Assembly: GCA_028871055.1 (NCBI GenBank)
Contig: JAGWON010000018.1
Coordinates: 1-63,489, forward strand
Direction of reading: 5' to 3'
Length of the DNA stretch: 63,489 nt
Origin: Alphaproteobacteria bacterium
Lineage (GTDB): Bacteria > Pseudomonadota > Alphaproteobacteria > ATCC43930 > CGMCC-115725
Part shown: piece by piece, positions 49,899 through 58,025 of the stretch
Position numbering within the stretch: position 1 is the stretch's first letter
How the letters are laid out: every line of letters starts with the position of its first letter
The notes under the pieces: model-generated
Seen by the model: the letters and a program-made list of their open reading frames with translations, nothing else
The model's database searches: none
Told to the model about the DNA's origin: nothing
Position numbers and translations under genes: made by a program

Positions 49899-50153
49899 AT
49901 GGAAATCCGGTGGTTCGCGCTGTGCTGCGGCCTGGTTTTGCTCGCCGGATGCGGCAGCGGGTGGGTGAAGCCGGGAGCGAGCCAGCAGGACTTCGGCGAA
50001 GATCGATCGACGTGCCTTCGGGAAGCAGAGCGGCCGAGTGGACCGGTGTATATCAATCCCTTCACTGGATTCTTCGAGCACGGGTCGCATACCGACAGCC
50101 GCCTGTATAACGCTTGCATGGTCGAACATGGCTGGTCGCGGAGCGGCACGTAA
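49899..50153 (+). CDS. Small outer-membrane lipoprotein (cargo)
   Basis: This 84-aa protein has a lipobox LVLLAGC with Cys18 and a mature part of about 66 residues containing two more cysteines (STCLREAERP, YNACMVEHGW). CGGAG precedes the ATG. Residue 19 is Gly, so default sorting to the outer membrane is expected. Surface lipoproteins in prophages can block superinfection or change adhesion, but no family is recognised here. Plus strand, in the gap between relic and chaperone genes. Confidence 0.75.
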   Translation: MEIRWFALCCGLVLLAGCGSGWVKPGASQQDFGEDRSTCLREAERPSGPVYINPFTGFFEHGSHTDSRLYNACMVEHGWSRSGT

Positions 50154-50214
50154 GTTCAAACCGAGATGCCACTCGCTGTGCCGTCGGCGGGCGCCAGCGC
50201 AGCGCGAGAAGAAT

Positions 50215-50490
50215 TCAGCGCAGCGCGGTCTTGGCAGCCGCCTGCCACATGTGAACGGCGAGCACGTAGAGTGCGAGTTCCTTGGTGCGTTCGCGTTGCT
50301 CCGGCGGGAGCGATTCATCCGACGCGCCGGCCACCGCGTGCATCATCGGCAACGGCTTGATGTCCCACGGCGCCAAGTGCCGCATGCGGCGACGCGCGAC
50401 GACGAGATCGTCGACAGCCGTCATCGCCGATTTGTCGACGGACGGACGGGCGTCTTGGCGAACACGATCGACTGATGCGGACGTTTCCAT
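50215..50490 (-). CDS. Hypothetical protein (91 aa)
   Basis: It starts METSASVDRVRQDARPSVDK and has VVARRRMRHLAPWDIKPLPM and SLPPEQRERTKELALYVLAV, with a final helix HMWQAAAKTAL. GGAGGAGATC precedes the ATG at good distance. Soluble and basic in the middle; not recognised. It is convergent with the lipoprotein gene. Confidence 0.55.
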   Translation of the reverse strand: METSASVDRVRQDARPSVDKSAMTAVDDLVVARRRMRHLAPWDIKPLPMMHAVAGASDESLPPEQRERTKELALYVLAVHMWQAAAKTALR

Positions 50491-50646
50491 TGGAGATCTC
50501 CTCCAAAGCAAACAGGCCTCACGGTTGCGCTCCAAATGCAGTCACAAAAATATCATCCGCCACCGACTCGGGATAGCACCAGACGTCATCGACGCCAATT
50601 CGAGGTTTCCGAGTCGCGGCCGCGGCTGCCGCGCTTTCCCCATCCC

Positions 50647-50904
50647 CTATCGCGATGATCCGCTCGCTGCGCCGCTCGACAGCACGCCGTCCGGCGCGAG
50701 CGCCGCGAGATCGGCGAAACTGGCGCGCGCGGGCTGCGGCTTCGGCGTGAAGCGCAGCGCCGCCGCCAGCAACAGATGCGCCGGCGGATGGCGCGACCAG
50801 TAATCGAGCAATTCGCGCACGGCGGACAGGCTCATCGCGTCGATCTCGGACCAGGTGTAGCCGCAACCGGTCGCGACGAGGGCGTAGAGATCGGCCCAGT
50901 TCAC
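50647..50904 (-). CDS. Phage tail assembly chaperone, second frame
   Basis: This 85-aa protein, MNWADLYALVATGCGYTWSE, IDAMSLSAVRELLDYWSRHP, is typical of small GTA/siphophage chaperones that pair with the gene before it. Its ATG overlaps the 103-aa gene's stop (ATGA). The arrangement recalls the lambda G/GT pair, though here by overlap rather than an evident slippery site. Confidence 0.75.
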   Translation of the reverse strand: MNWADLYALVATGCGYTWSEIDAMSLSAVRELLDYWSRHPPAHLLLAAALRFTPKPQPARASFADLAALAPDGVLSSGAASGSSR

Positions 50905-51212
50905 CGGTCCGCTGGCGATTCCCCCGTTCCGTCGCCCTCCTTCGGCACCAGACCGGAGAGCTCGGCGATGCGGGCGACGGCGGCCGCGAGATCCGCCGGC
51001 AGCACCTCCAGTTCGAGCAGCGCGTCGCGGGTGAGCGAGGCGTGATCGCGCGCCAGCGCCGCCGCCAGGATGTCGATCGCGGCGTCGATGCCGTCGGCAG
51101 CATTGAGCTTCGCGGCGCGGGCGAAGGCCGGCAGGACGACGCGGAGCTGGCCGAGCGTCAGCGGCCGGAGCGCGTAGTCGCGGCCGCCGAGGGCGATAGT
51201 GGTGTTGGTCAC
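50901..51212 (-). CDS. Phage tail assembly chaperone (GTA gp10-like)
   Basis: This 103-aa protein has TTIALGGRDYALRPLTLGQL, RVVLPAFARAAKLNAADGID and LTRDALLELEVLPADLAAAV, the gene-transfer-agent chaperone pattern. It lies between the tail tube and tape measure genes, as expected for a protein that guides tape-measure folding. Confidence 0.85.
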   Translation of the reverse strand: MTNTTIALGGRDYALRPLTLGQLRVVLPAFARAAKLNAADGIDAAIDILAAALARDHASLTRDALLELEVLPADLAAAVARIAELSGLVPKEGDGTGESPADR

Positions 51213-51272
51213 GGCGATTCCATTTCGTTGACTGCCGACTGAGTTGAACGGATCAACTCACCAAATTGGTAT

Positions 51273-51346
51273 CGTCATGCCCGGACCTGGTCCGGGCATC
51301 CACGAATTGAAGCCCTGGATTGCCCGGACAAGCCCGGCAATGACGG
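51273..51346. repeat. Palindromic intergenic repeat, family B
   Basis: CGTCATGCCCGGACCTGGTC ... ACAAGCCCGGCAATGACGG, a sister of 40408-40494, in the gap between tail tube and chaperone genes. Confidence 0.85.
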
Positions 51347-51369
51347 TTTTGCGGGTTTTGGCGTCGCGG

Positions 51370-52113
51370 TTACGACACCTCGGCAAAGCTCCACGCCAGC
51401 ACGTTGCCGGCGGGATTGGCGAAGACGTCGAAATCGAGCTCGGGAATGGCGAAGTCCTCGAGCTTGGTGGCGAAGCTGAGCTTCGACGAGACGCAGTTGA
51501 ACAGCTTCACGTTGACCGGCTTGCCCTGGAAGCTGGTGTAGAGCTGCGCTTGGAAAGTGGGCGTCGTGCCGAGCAGCGGATTGGCGAGGGTGAACTGCTG
51601 GCCGGCGCCGGCGACGCTGTAGGTATAGGAGAGCAGCACCGCCTTGCCGGCATCGACCGACGCGAAGGTGTAGACGCCGGTGGACTCGCTGTACTGGCCA
51701 GCGGCGGGATTGCTCGCGACCTTGGTGAGCGGCAGGCCGGTCGCGGCATAGACGACGCCGTAATCGTCGGCGAAGGTGGCGGAATTGGCGGCCGATACCG
51801 TGTAGGGCGACGACGCCGGCACGGTGCCGGCTTCGCCGTAGCTCGTGGTGAGCTGGCCCGATGCCAGCGACTGGCCGAAGAACAGCGCGTTGAAGGCGAG
51901 ACCGCTGACCTGCGCCAGCTTGGCCTTGGCCTGCGCCTTGGCCTGGCCGCGCGCGATGGCGAGCGGAAACTGATACTGGCCGTAGAGCTCCTTGGTGGTG
52001 AAGGAGAGATCGAGCTGAACCTCCTGCACCAGGCCGAAATTGACCGGCGTCGATCCGGCGACGTCGGTGCGTTGGCCCAGCAAGACGCCGGAGCCGAAGG
52101 AATAGATCGCCAT
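51370..52113 (-). CDS. Phage major tail tube protein
   Basis: This 247-aa protein starts MAIYSFGSGVLLGQRTDVAG and has FGLVQEVQLDLSFTTKELYG, QYQFPLAIARGQAKAQAKAK, PTFQAQLYTSFQGKPVNVKL and CVSSKLSFATKLEDFAIPEL, DFDVFANPAGNVLAWSFAEV. The beta-rich pattern and its place between the tail terminator and chaperone genes support tube function (GTA gp9 position). The insertion at about 85-160 looks like an added surface domain. Confidence 0.85.
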   Translation of the reverse strand: MAIYSFGSGVLLGQRTDVAGSTPVNFGLVQEVQLDLSFTTKELYGQYQFPLAIARGQAKAQAKAKLAQVSGLAFNALFFGQSLASGQLTTSYGEAGTVPASSPYTVSAANSATFADDYGVVYAATGLPLTKVASNPAAGQYSESTGVYTFASVDAGKAVLLSYTYSVAGAGQQFTLANPLLGTTPTFQAQLYTSFQGKPVNVKLFNCVSSKLSFATKLEDFAIPELDFDVFANPAGNVLAWSFAEVS

Positions 52114-52324
52114 CGGGTGATTCCTTTTGGGGTTTCAGGTCGAGAAGCGGAACGGGGCCGCGGACGCGCAGCCGTGTGTGCGGGTCGCGACTCGTATCAG
52201 GTCAGACTCACGATTAGTGAGGAATCGGTGCTATACTTTTGCGGACCTTGATCGGGTCTTCCGAATTTGGGCCGCTAATTCCAAAAGTAAAAATGAATAC
52301 CCAATATCAGCCCGGACACGAACC

Positions 52325-52621
52325 GTGACGGTTGAACACGTCGCTTTAGCCCTGTGGAAACCAGTTAAGTCCATTTGGCGAGCGATCGTTGGAATAGCAA
52401 CAATAGGCTCGCGCCTAGACGCAATCGAACGAAAACTGTCCGACACCAAAACGGAGGAGCCTGCGTATCGCACGTGCCCAAATTGTGGGAAGCGCGATTT
52501 CCGGCTCCAAGACGCTTACCGCGCGCGGCCCGACGTCTTTGGGCCAAGATACTTCCACCAAAAGTGGCTTTGCTACAGCTGCCAGCATAGAGAAGAGGTC
52601 AATATCGAAGAGCCAGAATAG
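52325..52621 (+). CDS. Small zinc-ribbon protein (cargo)
   Basis: This 98-aa protein starts at a GTG (VTVEHVALALWKPVKSIWRA), has an amphipathic helix and a short coiled coil (IGSRLDAIERKLSDTKTEE), and then a zinc ribbon CPNC-x26-CYSC. The DNA here has distinctly lower GC than the neighbours. It is cargo on the plus strand between tail genes. DNA or protein binding is possible; no family is named. Confidence 0.6.
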   Translation: MTVEHVALALWKPVKSIWRAIVGIATIGSRLDAIERKLSDTKTEEPAYRTCPNCGKRDFRLQDAYRARPDVFGPRYFHQKWLCYSCQHREEVNIEEPE

Positions 52622-52693
52622 CGCCGACGAACCGCTACACGCGCGAGAGCAAATCCAACCGCTAATCTAAAGGAGTGTGAAGTGACTGGCCGC

Positions 52694-53116
52694 TCAATCC
52701 GCCACCAAAATCTCGACCGGCACGATCGCGACCGCCTGACCGCCGAGGACGCCTTCGTCGGTTTCGATGCGGCCGGCGATCCAGGCGTGCACGGCGAGGC
52801 CGCCGAGCGTCTGGACCGCGCCGGTGGCCGGCGCCAGCGCAGTTTCGATCGCATCGAGGAGCGGATTGAGCACCGTCGCCGGCGATGTCTCGTCGTCGGG
52901 CGCGTGCGCGTAAACGTACACATCGACGGACGCGCGCCACTTCGCCGGCAGGCCGGCGCGGCGCTCGGCGGTCTCGCTCTTCTGGACGAGGAAGAGCGCC
53001 GGCTGCTCAGCCGGACCGACATCGCTCCAATGCCGGAGCCGGCGCGAAGCGGTGACGAAGGGTGCGGCGCCGGACAAAAGCGCGAAGAGCGCGGCGTAGA
53101 TCGGCTCGCGGGTCAT
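52694..53116 (-). CDS. Phage tail terminator / completion protein, DUF3168
   Basis: This 140-aa protein has EPIYAALFALLSGAAPFVTA, RRLRHWSDVGPAEQPALFLV, WRASVDVYVYAHAPDDETSP and LNPLLDAIETALAPATGAVQ, the DUF3168 pattern of RcGTA gp8 and HK97-like completion proteins. It caps the tail tube at the head side. Confidence 0.88.
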   Translation of the reverse strand: MTREPIYAALFALLSGAAPFVTASRRLRHWSDVGPAEQPALFLVQKSETAERRAGLPAKWRASVDVYVYAHAPDDETSPATVLNPLLDAIETALAPATGAVQTLGGLAVHAWIAGRIETDEGVLGGQAVAIVPVEILVAD

Positions 53117-53444
53117 GGGGCGGCTCGGGAGTTGGTCAACGCTGGATCAATGCCGTGCGCCCTTCGACTACGCTCAGGGTGAGGCAATTTTCTTCGTGCC
53201 ATAAAGAAATGTCCTCATGCTGAGGAGCCACGCGCCCGCTCCTTCGAGACGCTCTCATCTTGAGCGGCGAACCTCTCCTTCGAGACGCTTCGCTCCTCAG
53301 GATGAGGTTCGCCGACGAAGGGCGCTCCTCAGTCGTTCGACAGGCTCACGAGAGGGCGCGTGGCGTCTCGAAGGATGAGCCTGTCGTCCCTCGACAAGCT
53401 CGGGATGACGGCACGCAGGGTGGCAATGCAATGCTCAACGCCGG
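53117..53444. repeat. Repeat-filled gap with family C elements
   Basis: These 328 bases are nearly all palindromes of the CTTCGAGACGCTTCGCTCCT / CTCAGGATGAGG type. They include an inverted copy (53155-53250) of the 26009-26105 element with the same AT-rich core. No gene is supported. Confidence 0.75.
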
Positions 53445-53912
53445 TCATTCGATGGTCTCGGCGACGGCGGCAGCGATGGCCGCGCCGATCTCGGGCGCGA
53501 GATCGGCCAGCGCCGAGCGCAGGAACGAGCGCTCGGGCAGATGCGCGCCGGGAAACATGACGCGCTTGGCGAAGACGCGTTTGCCGGCGACGACGAACGA
53601 CAAGGCGCGGGCGTTCCTGGCCGCGATCAGGTGGGCGCGCAGATCGGCGCCGAATTCCTGCGCCGCGCCGTAGGGCACGGCGGCGGGATCGAAGCCGACG
53701 GACGCGGAAAGGCCGTCGACCTGCTGGACGATGCTCGCCGCCAGGCGGCCGGTGCGGCGCTTGAGCACCACGCCGGAGAGATTGTCCTCAACGCGGTCGT
53801 AGAGACGCTGCGCCAGCGTCGCGACGACGGACGAGAGGCGCGAGGCGAGCGCCGGCGGCAGATCGCGCAGGCGGCCGAGCGCATCGGCGGCCGAGATCGT
53901 GACTTCGATCAT
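53445..53912 (-). CDS. HK97 gp10-like tail component
   Basis: This 155-aa protein starts MIEVTISAADALGRLRDLPP and has LAQRLYDRVEDNLSGVVLKR, RTGRLAASIVQQVDGLSASV, YGAAQEFGADLRAHLI and the end GAHLPERSFLRSALADLAPE, the HK97_gp10 order. The start overlaps the connector stop (ATGA). In HK97-type phages it takes part in head-tail joining. Confidence 0.88.
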   Translation of the reverse strand: MIEVTISAADALGRLRDLPPALASRLSSVVATLAQRLYDRVEDNLSGVVLKRRTGRLAASIVQQVDGLSASVGFDPAAVPYGAAQEFGADLRAHLIAARNARALSFVVAGKRVFAKRVMFPGAHLPERSFLRSALADLAPEIGAAIAAAVAETIE

Positions 53913-54469
53913 GCCGGCACGACGGAACGGTATTGATCGAGCAGCGTCTGGACGTCGGCGGGCATGTCCTTCTGCGTGAAGGACACGACCTCGCCGGCGA
54001 GATTCTTCGATACCTGGCCGATGCGGTCGCGCTCCTTGTAGCGCAGCGCGACGAGCGCGATGCAGGCCTGCTCGAGCTCCGGCGGCGTCGCGGCGTAGCC
54101 GGCGGTATAGGCAATCGTCACGTTCTGTTGGCCGCGGCTGAAGGCGTAGCCGGCGAGATAGACCGAGCTGTCGTCGAAGAGATATCCCGGCTGGCCGGCA
54201 CCGGATGAAGGCGCGATGGCGTTGCCGTCGACCGTCAGCGACGCGACCGACACCACCGGCCGGTTGCGCAGGAAGAGCCGCGTGCCGCCGAAGCCGTTGC
54301 GGGTTTCGGTATACGCGGTTTCCGCGACGGTGCGGCCGAGCCAGGCCTGGATGAACTGGCTCGCCGCGGTGATGAGCCGCGTCAGCAGCGCGTCGTCGCC
54401 GGTCGTCGTCAAGGGCGGCGCGAACCACGCCTTGACGTTGGCGAGTGTCGTCAAATCGCCGGTGGCCAT
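53909..54469 (-). CDS. Head-tail connector protein, gp6-like
   Basis: This 186-aa protein has LTTLANVKAWFAPPLTTTGD, DALLTRLITAASQFIQAWLG, TETRNGFGGTRLFLRNRPVV and TPPELEQACIALVALRYKER, the gp6-like connector (adaptor) family that binds below the portal. No separate head-closure (stopper) protein follows; the gp10-like gene occupies that place. Confidence 0.9.
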   Translation of the reverse strand: MATGDLTTLANVKAWFAPPLTTTGDDALLTRLITAASQFIQAWLGRTVAETAYTETRNGFGGTRLFLRNRPVVSVASLTVDGNAIAPSSGAGQPGYLFDDSSVYLAGYAFSRGQQNVTIAYTAGYAATPPELEQACIALVALRYKERDRIGQVSKNLAGEVVSFTQKDMPADVQTLLDQYRSVVPA

Positions 54470-54622
54470 GATCTACGCGTCCTGATTCCGAGGTTTGTGC
54501 TGTCTTCCGCCGCATCGTCCCGGCGACGGCCGGGACCCATTTCCGCCGTGGATACCGGCTTTCGCCGGTATGACGAGGCAGTAATGCGGCGAGCGAAATC
54601 GAACGAACTTCAGATCGCCACA

Positions 54623-54808
54623 CTAAGCGTCCGTGTAGGCAAAGCCGTGCGCGTGCACCAGGATCGCGGCGAGCTCGGCCGGCACGGCGACGACGCCGTT
54701 CCTCACCGCGAATTCGCGGCCGGCGAGCGACACCGACGTGCAGCCGTCCGGCGCGCGCAGGCGCAGCGTGCGCGGCGATGGTTTGGGTTTGGGAGATGGC
54801 TTTTTCAT
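54623..54808 (-). CDS. Small phage protein between capsid and connector genes
   Basis: This 61-aa protein, MKKPSPKPKPSPRTLRLRAP, then GCTSVSLAGREFAVRNGVVA and VPAELAAILVHAHGFAYTDA, has a basic N-terminus and a small beta domain. Comparable short proteins occur at this position in many HK97-type modules and may decorate or stabilise the capsid. Function unknown. Confidence 0.7.
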   Translation of the reverse strand: MKKPSPKPKPSPRTLRLRAPDGCTSVSLAGREFAVRNGVVAVPAELAAILVHAHGFAYTDA

Positions 54809-54827
54809 CGCAAATTTCTCCGGACAG

Positions 54828-54949
54828 AGCAGACCCCCTCACCCTTCCCTCTCCACCTAATAGGGGGAGAGGGTTGCGAAGAGTTGGCGAGCCCCGAGCT
54901 TGTCGAAGGGCGAGCCTTACTCTGAGCCGGGTGAGGGGGATGCGGCGCG
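54828..54949. repeat. Family D palindromes
   Basis: CCCCCTCACCCTTCCCTCTC with GGGGGAGAGGGTT, then GAGCCCCGAGCTTGTCGAAG (a family C fragment) and GCCGGGTGAGGGG. It fills the gap after the capsid gene. Confidence 0.8.
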
Positions 54950-54965
54950 GCAGGGCAGGCTAGCG

Positions 54966-56471
54966 TCAGCCGTTGCCGATGTTGGCGATCGCGCCGAAGG
55001 CGAAGGGCGCGTAGTTCTGGAGCACCTCGTCGGCATAGACGCCGTACTCGTAGCGCCGCGCGCGCAGCGGCCATTCGACCTGGTAGTAGTCGCGCCGCGT
55101 GCGGATCTGCACCGTGTTGGGCACGTTCGACAGCGGATAGGGCAGCGTCTTGGTGAAGAACAGCACGGTGCCCGCCGGCAGGTTAGGATGCAGCTTGATC
55201 GGAATCTCGGTCGGGCCGGCCATGCTGAACTTGTTGAGGTAGCTGCGCACCATGACGCCGCCGAGGACGGCGCCCTGATCCGCCGCGAAGACGAAGCGCG
55301 CGGCGGTGTTGGTGCCGCCCTGCAGGATCTTCTTGTGGATGTTGAGCATCTCCTGCGACGAGACGTAGATCGCCGTCGGCGTCAGGCGGTAATTGTCCCA
55401 GAACGCCTTGAGCGCGGCGTCGAACTCGACGATGCCGCCTTCGCTGTCCGCAGTGAGCGGCGTGCCGGCGCCGGCCGTGCCGGTCGGCTGCGCCGCGTAA
55501 TAGGCGTTGAGCGCCGGCTTGAAGCACTGGGTCAAGAGGCCGTCGAACACCAGGGCGTTGACGCTATTGTCGGAGCTGGGCAGCGACGACGCGGTCTGCG
55601 TACCGGCGGCGGCAGCGGCGATCGACACGGAGTTGATCGTGGTGATGGCGCCGAGCGTTTCGCTGCCGGCCGCGCCCCAGAACCACGCGTAGCCGACGGC
55701 GCCGCGCACCGCCGCGACGGTGACCGCGATCGAGCCGGTCGGACCGGTGACCGAGACGGTGGCGTTGGCCGATTTCTGCGCCGAGCCGCCGCCGAAGGTA
55801 TCGGACGAGCCGTCGGCGTTGGTGCGCGTCACCGCGGCGGGAATGCCGCCGGCGAGCGAGCTGTTGAGGAAGCCGTCGAGGGTCAAGGCGACCGCGATCA
55901 CCGACAGCGTGCCGGTCGAAAGCGAACCGCCGGACGACGACGCGGTCAGCGCCGGCGTCGGCGTGACGCCGAGCGCGAGCGAGCCGTTGCCGCCGAGGAT
56001 GATCTGCTCCTCCTGGAGCATCAAAGATTCGAGCAGCGTTTGCGCCGCGAGCGCGCGCAGATCGTCGAAGCCCTGGCCGGCATAGACCGCCTCGAAATCG
56101 ACGTTGGCTTCGAGGCCGATGCCCTTGTAGACGGCGTTGTAGTCCTGCGTCGTCACGGCGATGAGGCCGCCGCGATTGCCCGGCGAGATGCCGGCGCGAA
56201 CCGACGCGGTGTTGAGGCCGGTGATCGCCTTCCAGTTGGCCTGGATGCCGCCCTTGCCGGTGACGCGCGGCACGTCGTTCCTGAGCGGCGTCAGCACCGG
56301 CACCAGCATCTTGGCGCCGGGCTCGAGGTCGAAGAAGGTGAGGCCGGCGGTGGGCGAGCTACTTTCGGCGAAGGTGCTCTTGGCCAGCAGACCGGCGAAG
56401 GCGGGATCGTCGATCGGCGATTGCTGCGCCGCCTTGAAGGCGGCCAGGGTGTTCTGGGTGTTGACGGTCAT
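54966..56471 (-). CDS. Major capsid protein (HK97 fold) with inserted domain
   Basis: This 501-aa protein has a helical scaffold-like N-terminus. The HK97-type core follows (GAKMLVPVLTPLRNDVPRVT, YNAVYKGIGLEANVDFEAVY, GFDDLRALAAQTLLESLMLQ, EEQIILGGNG). The C-terminal part has TAIYVSSQEMLNIHKKILQG, PNTVQIRTRRDYYQVEWPLR and ARRYEYGVYADEVL. Residues about 170-300 are Ser/Thr/Gly/Ala-rich with an SVTGPTGSIAVTVAAVRGAV pattern, an immunoglobulin-like surface insertion. Usual GTA capsids are near 400 aa. It follows the protease gene. Confidence 0.85.
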   Translation of the reverse strand: MTVNTQNTLAAFKAAQQSPIDDPAFAGLLAKSTFAESSSPTAGLTFFDLEPGAKMLVPVLTPLRNDVPRVTGKGGIQANWKAITGLNTASVRAGISPGNRGGLIAVTTQDYNAVYKGIGLEANVDFEAVYAGQGFDDLRALAAQTLLESLMLQEEQIILGGNGSLALGVTPTPALTASSSGGSLSTGTLSVIAVALTLDGFLNSSLAGGIPAAVTRTNADGSSDTFGGGSAQKSANATVSVTGPTGSIAVTVAAVRGAVGYAWFWGAAGSETLGAITTINSVSIAAAAAGTQTASSLPSSDNSVNALVFDGLLTQCFKPALNAYYAAQPTGTAGAGTPLTADSEGGIVEFDAALKAFWDNYRLTPTAIYVSSQEMLNIHKKILQGGTNTAARFVFAADQGAVLGGVMVRSYLNKFSMAGPTEIPIKLHPNLPAGTVLFFTKTLPYPLSNVPNTVQIRTRRDYYQVEWPLRARRYEYGVYADEVLQNYAPFAFGAIANIGNG

Positions 56472-56508
56472 CGGTTGCTCCTGGGGTAATCGTTTCGGAT
56501 TGGGCGTG

Positions 56509-56680
56509 CACCCCTCACCCTCCCGCTGACGCGGGGCCCTCCCTCTCCCCGCAGGCGGGGAGAGGGTTGGGGTGAGGGGCGATGACGTGGAGAGGTGAGC
56601 GTGTCGGCTTCGCCCCCTCCCGCCGACCGCTCTTCGCGGTCGGCCCCCGCTCGAGGGGGGAGGGTTAGGGTGGGGGTGAC
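56509..56680. repeat. Family D palindromes (two tandem copies)
   Basis: CCCCTCACCCTCCCGCTGAC ... GGGGAGAGGGTTGGGGTGAG and a second unit with CCCCCTCCCGCCGACCGCTC and GAGGGGGGAGGGTTAGGGTG lie between protease and capsid genes. Confidence 0.8.
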
Positions 56681-56688
56681 GCGGCGGC

Positions 56689-57531
56689 TTAGAAAAAGCC
56701 GACGCGGATCGGGTTGCGGTGCGATTTGCGGATGGCGTCGAGCGCGGTCTTGGGCTCGTCGTCGCCGCGCTTGGCGACGCCGTCCTCGGTCTTGTCGACG
56801 GCGCGCGCGGCGGATTGGTACTTCGCCGGCGCCGGCTCGGCGGCGAGCTTGGTCAGCAGCGTGCGCTGCGCCGCGACCTCGCGCGCAAGATCATCGAGGC
56901 GTTCGGCGAGACTCGCGTGCTTGGCGAGATCGCCGCCGCGCGCGGCCTTCCCTTCCGCGCCGTCGTCGGGCTCGTCGGATTGACCAGCGGACGGATCGGC
57001 GGCGGACGGCGCATGCGCGCAGCGCGCGCCGAGCTCGACCGCCGTGTCGTGGACGCGCTGGATGCGCTCGAGATCGGCCTGGCTGTTGCGGCGGCCTTCC
57101 TTGGCGAGCTCGTAGACCTTGTAGACGTCGATGATCGCCTCGGGATTGGCCGGCCGGTCGACCAGGCTGATCTCGGTGAGCTCGAGGCCGGTGATGACGC
57201 GGCGGTCGGCGGGATCGCGCGCGGTGACCCGGCCGCCGATCGAGAAGCCCTTGTAGACACCCTGCTTCACCTTCTCCCAGGCGTCGTCGTCGACCACCTT
57301 GGCGGCGATGCGCAGGCCGCGCGCGTCGAGATCGGCCGCCTGCGCCACGCCGACCGCCGAGGGCTGATGCATCTCGCGGATATTGGCGAAGCGCATGTAG
57401 TCGGGCAGCGCGGCCTCGACCGCCTCGCGCTTGACGATCTCGCCCTGGCTGTCGAGCGCCGGCGTCGAGGCGTAGCCGATGGCGAGACGCTTCTCCTCGT
57501 CGAACTTGGCGAGCGGCACGAAAATTCGCAT
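56689..57531 (-). CDS. Prohead protease (XkdF/U35-like)
   Basis: This 280-aa protein starts MRIFVPLAKFDEEKRLAIGY and has ASTPALDSQGEIVKREAVEA, the catalytic histidine in REMHQPSAVGVA, AWEKVKQGVYKGFSIGGRVT with the catalytic serine, and ITGLELTEISLVDRPANPEA. The last 110 residues are a charged, coiled-coil scaffold-like tail (LAERLDDLAREVAAQRTLLT). CGGAG stands before the ATG. It matures the capsid and probably supplies the scaffold. A terminator lies just upstream. Confidence 0.9.
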   Translation of the reverse strand: MRIFVPLAKFDEEKRLAIGYASTPALDSQGEIVKREAVEAALPDYMRFANIREMHQPSAVGVAQAADLDARGLRIAAKVVDDDAWEKVKQGVYKGFSIGGRVTARDPADRRVITGLELTEISLVDRPANPEAIIDVYKVYELAKEGRRNSQADLERIQRVHDTAVELGARCAHAPSAADPSAGQSDEPDDGAEGKAARGGDLAKHASLAERLDDLAREVAAQRTLLTKLAAEPAPAKYQSAARAVDKTEDGVAKRGDDEPKTALDAIRKSHRNPIRVGFF

Positions 57532-57543
57532 GTGGTTCTCCGC

Positions 57544-57570
57544 AAATGAAAAGGGCGCCCGAAGGCGCCC
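57544..57570 (-). terminator. Terminator between the portal cargo genes and the protease
   Basis: On the minus strand GGGCGCC-TTCG-GGCGCCC is followed by TTTTCATTT. This rho-independent terminator ends the terS-terL-portal-immunity transcript 13 bases before the protease ATG, so protease and capsid genes need read-through or their own promoter. Confidence 0.85.
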
Positions 57571-57611
57571 TGTGGGGTTGACAAGGAACACCGGCAACGG
57601 CCGGCGCCGTC

Positions 57612-58025
57612 TCAACTCGGCTTGAACGTGCCGTCGTCGAGCCGGGATAAAGTCAGTTTCGCGCGGAATTGCGCTTCCGTAGGCCCCTTGGCGGCGAGCG
57701 CCTCCAACGCCACGCGAGCTCGTTCGGGTTCAACGGCGGGCAGCTCACATGCCGCGTTCAAACGAACGATCGCGGCCTGCGGATCGAGCATCGGCGGCGG
57801 CGACCACGCGCTGGGAAAATTCAGAAGCGGCAACAACGCGCGACGCGCCTCGACGCCACGAGAGCGGAGTTCCGCAGTTATCGCGAGCTGCTTCGGATAA
57901 ATCCTGTTCGTCGAGCGAAAGGACTGAAGGGCATCGGATTCTTGTTTGGCCAATTCGATGAAGCGTGCGACCAACTGCTCGGTCGCGAGTTTCCGCAGAT
58001 CATCGCGTTTCAGTGCACGTTGCAC
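57612..58025 (-). CDS. DUF2019-like protein (candidate immunity, cytoplasmic)
   Basis: This 137-aa helical protein has TEQLVARFIELAKQESDALQ, KQLAITAELRSRGVEARRAL, LPLLNFPSAWSPPPMLDPQA and the end LDDGTFKPS. The pattern ELVxRFxExAxxQxxAL with later RG-x-EARRALLPLL fits DUF2019, a HEAT-like family seen next to polymorphic toxins. It overlaps the upstream gene by 16 bases and no signal peptide is present. Immunity function is inferred from family and place. Confidence 0.65.
   Translation of the reverse strand: MQRALKRDDLRKLATEQLVARFIELAKQESDALQSFRSTNRIYPKQLAITAELRSRGVEARRALLPLLNFPSAWSPPPMLDPQAAIVRLNAACELPAVEPERARVALEALAAKGPTEAQFRAKLTLSRLDDGTFKPS

Noticed and set aside
50519-50646. Short frames between the tail chaperone and the 91-aa gene, including one of 33 codons ending in RWRMIFL
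   Set aside because: Too short and without clear initiation. They may be remnants of a disrupted tail gene, but nothing firm can be shown.
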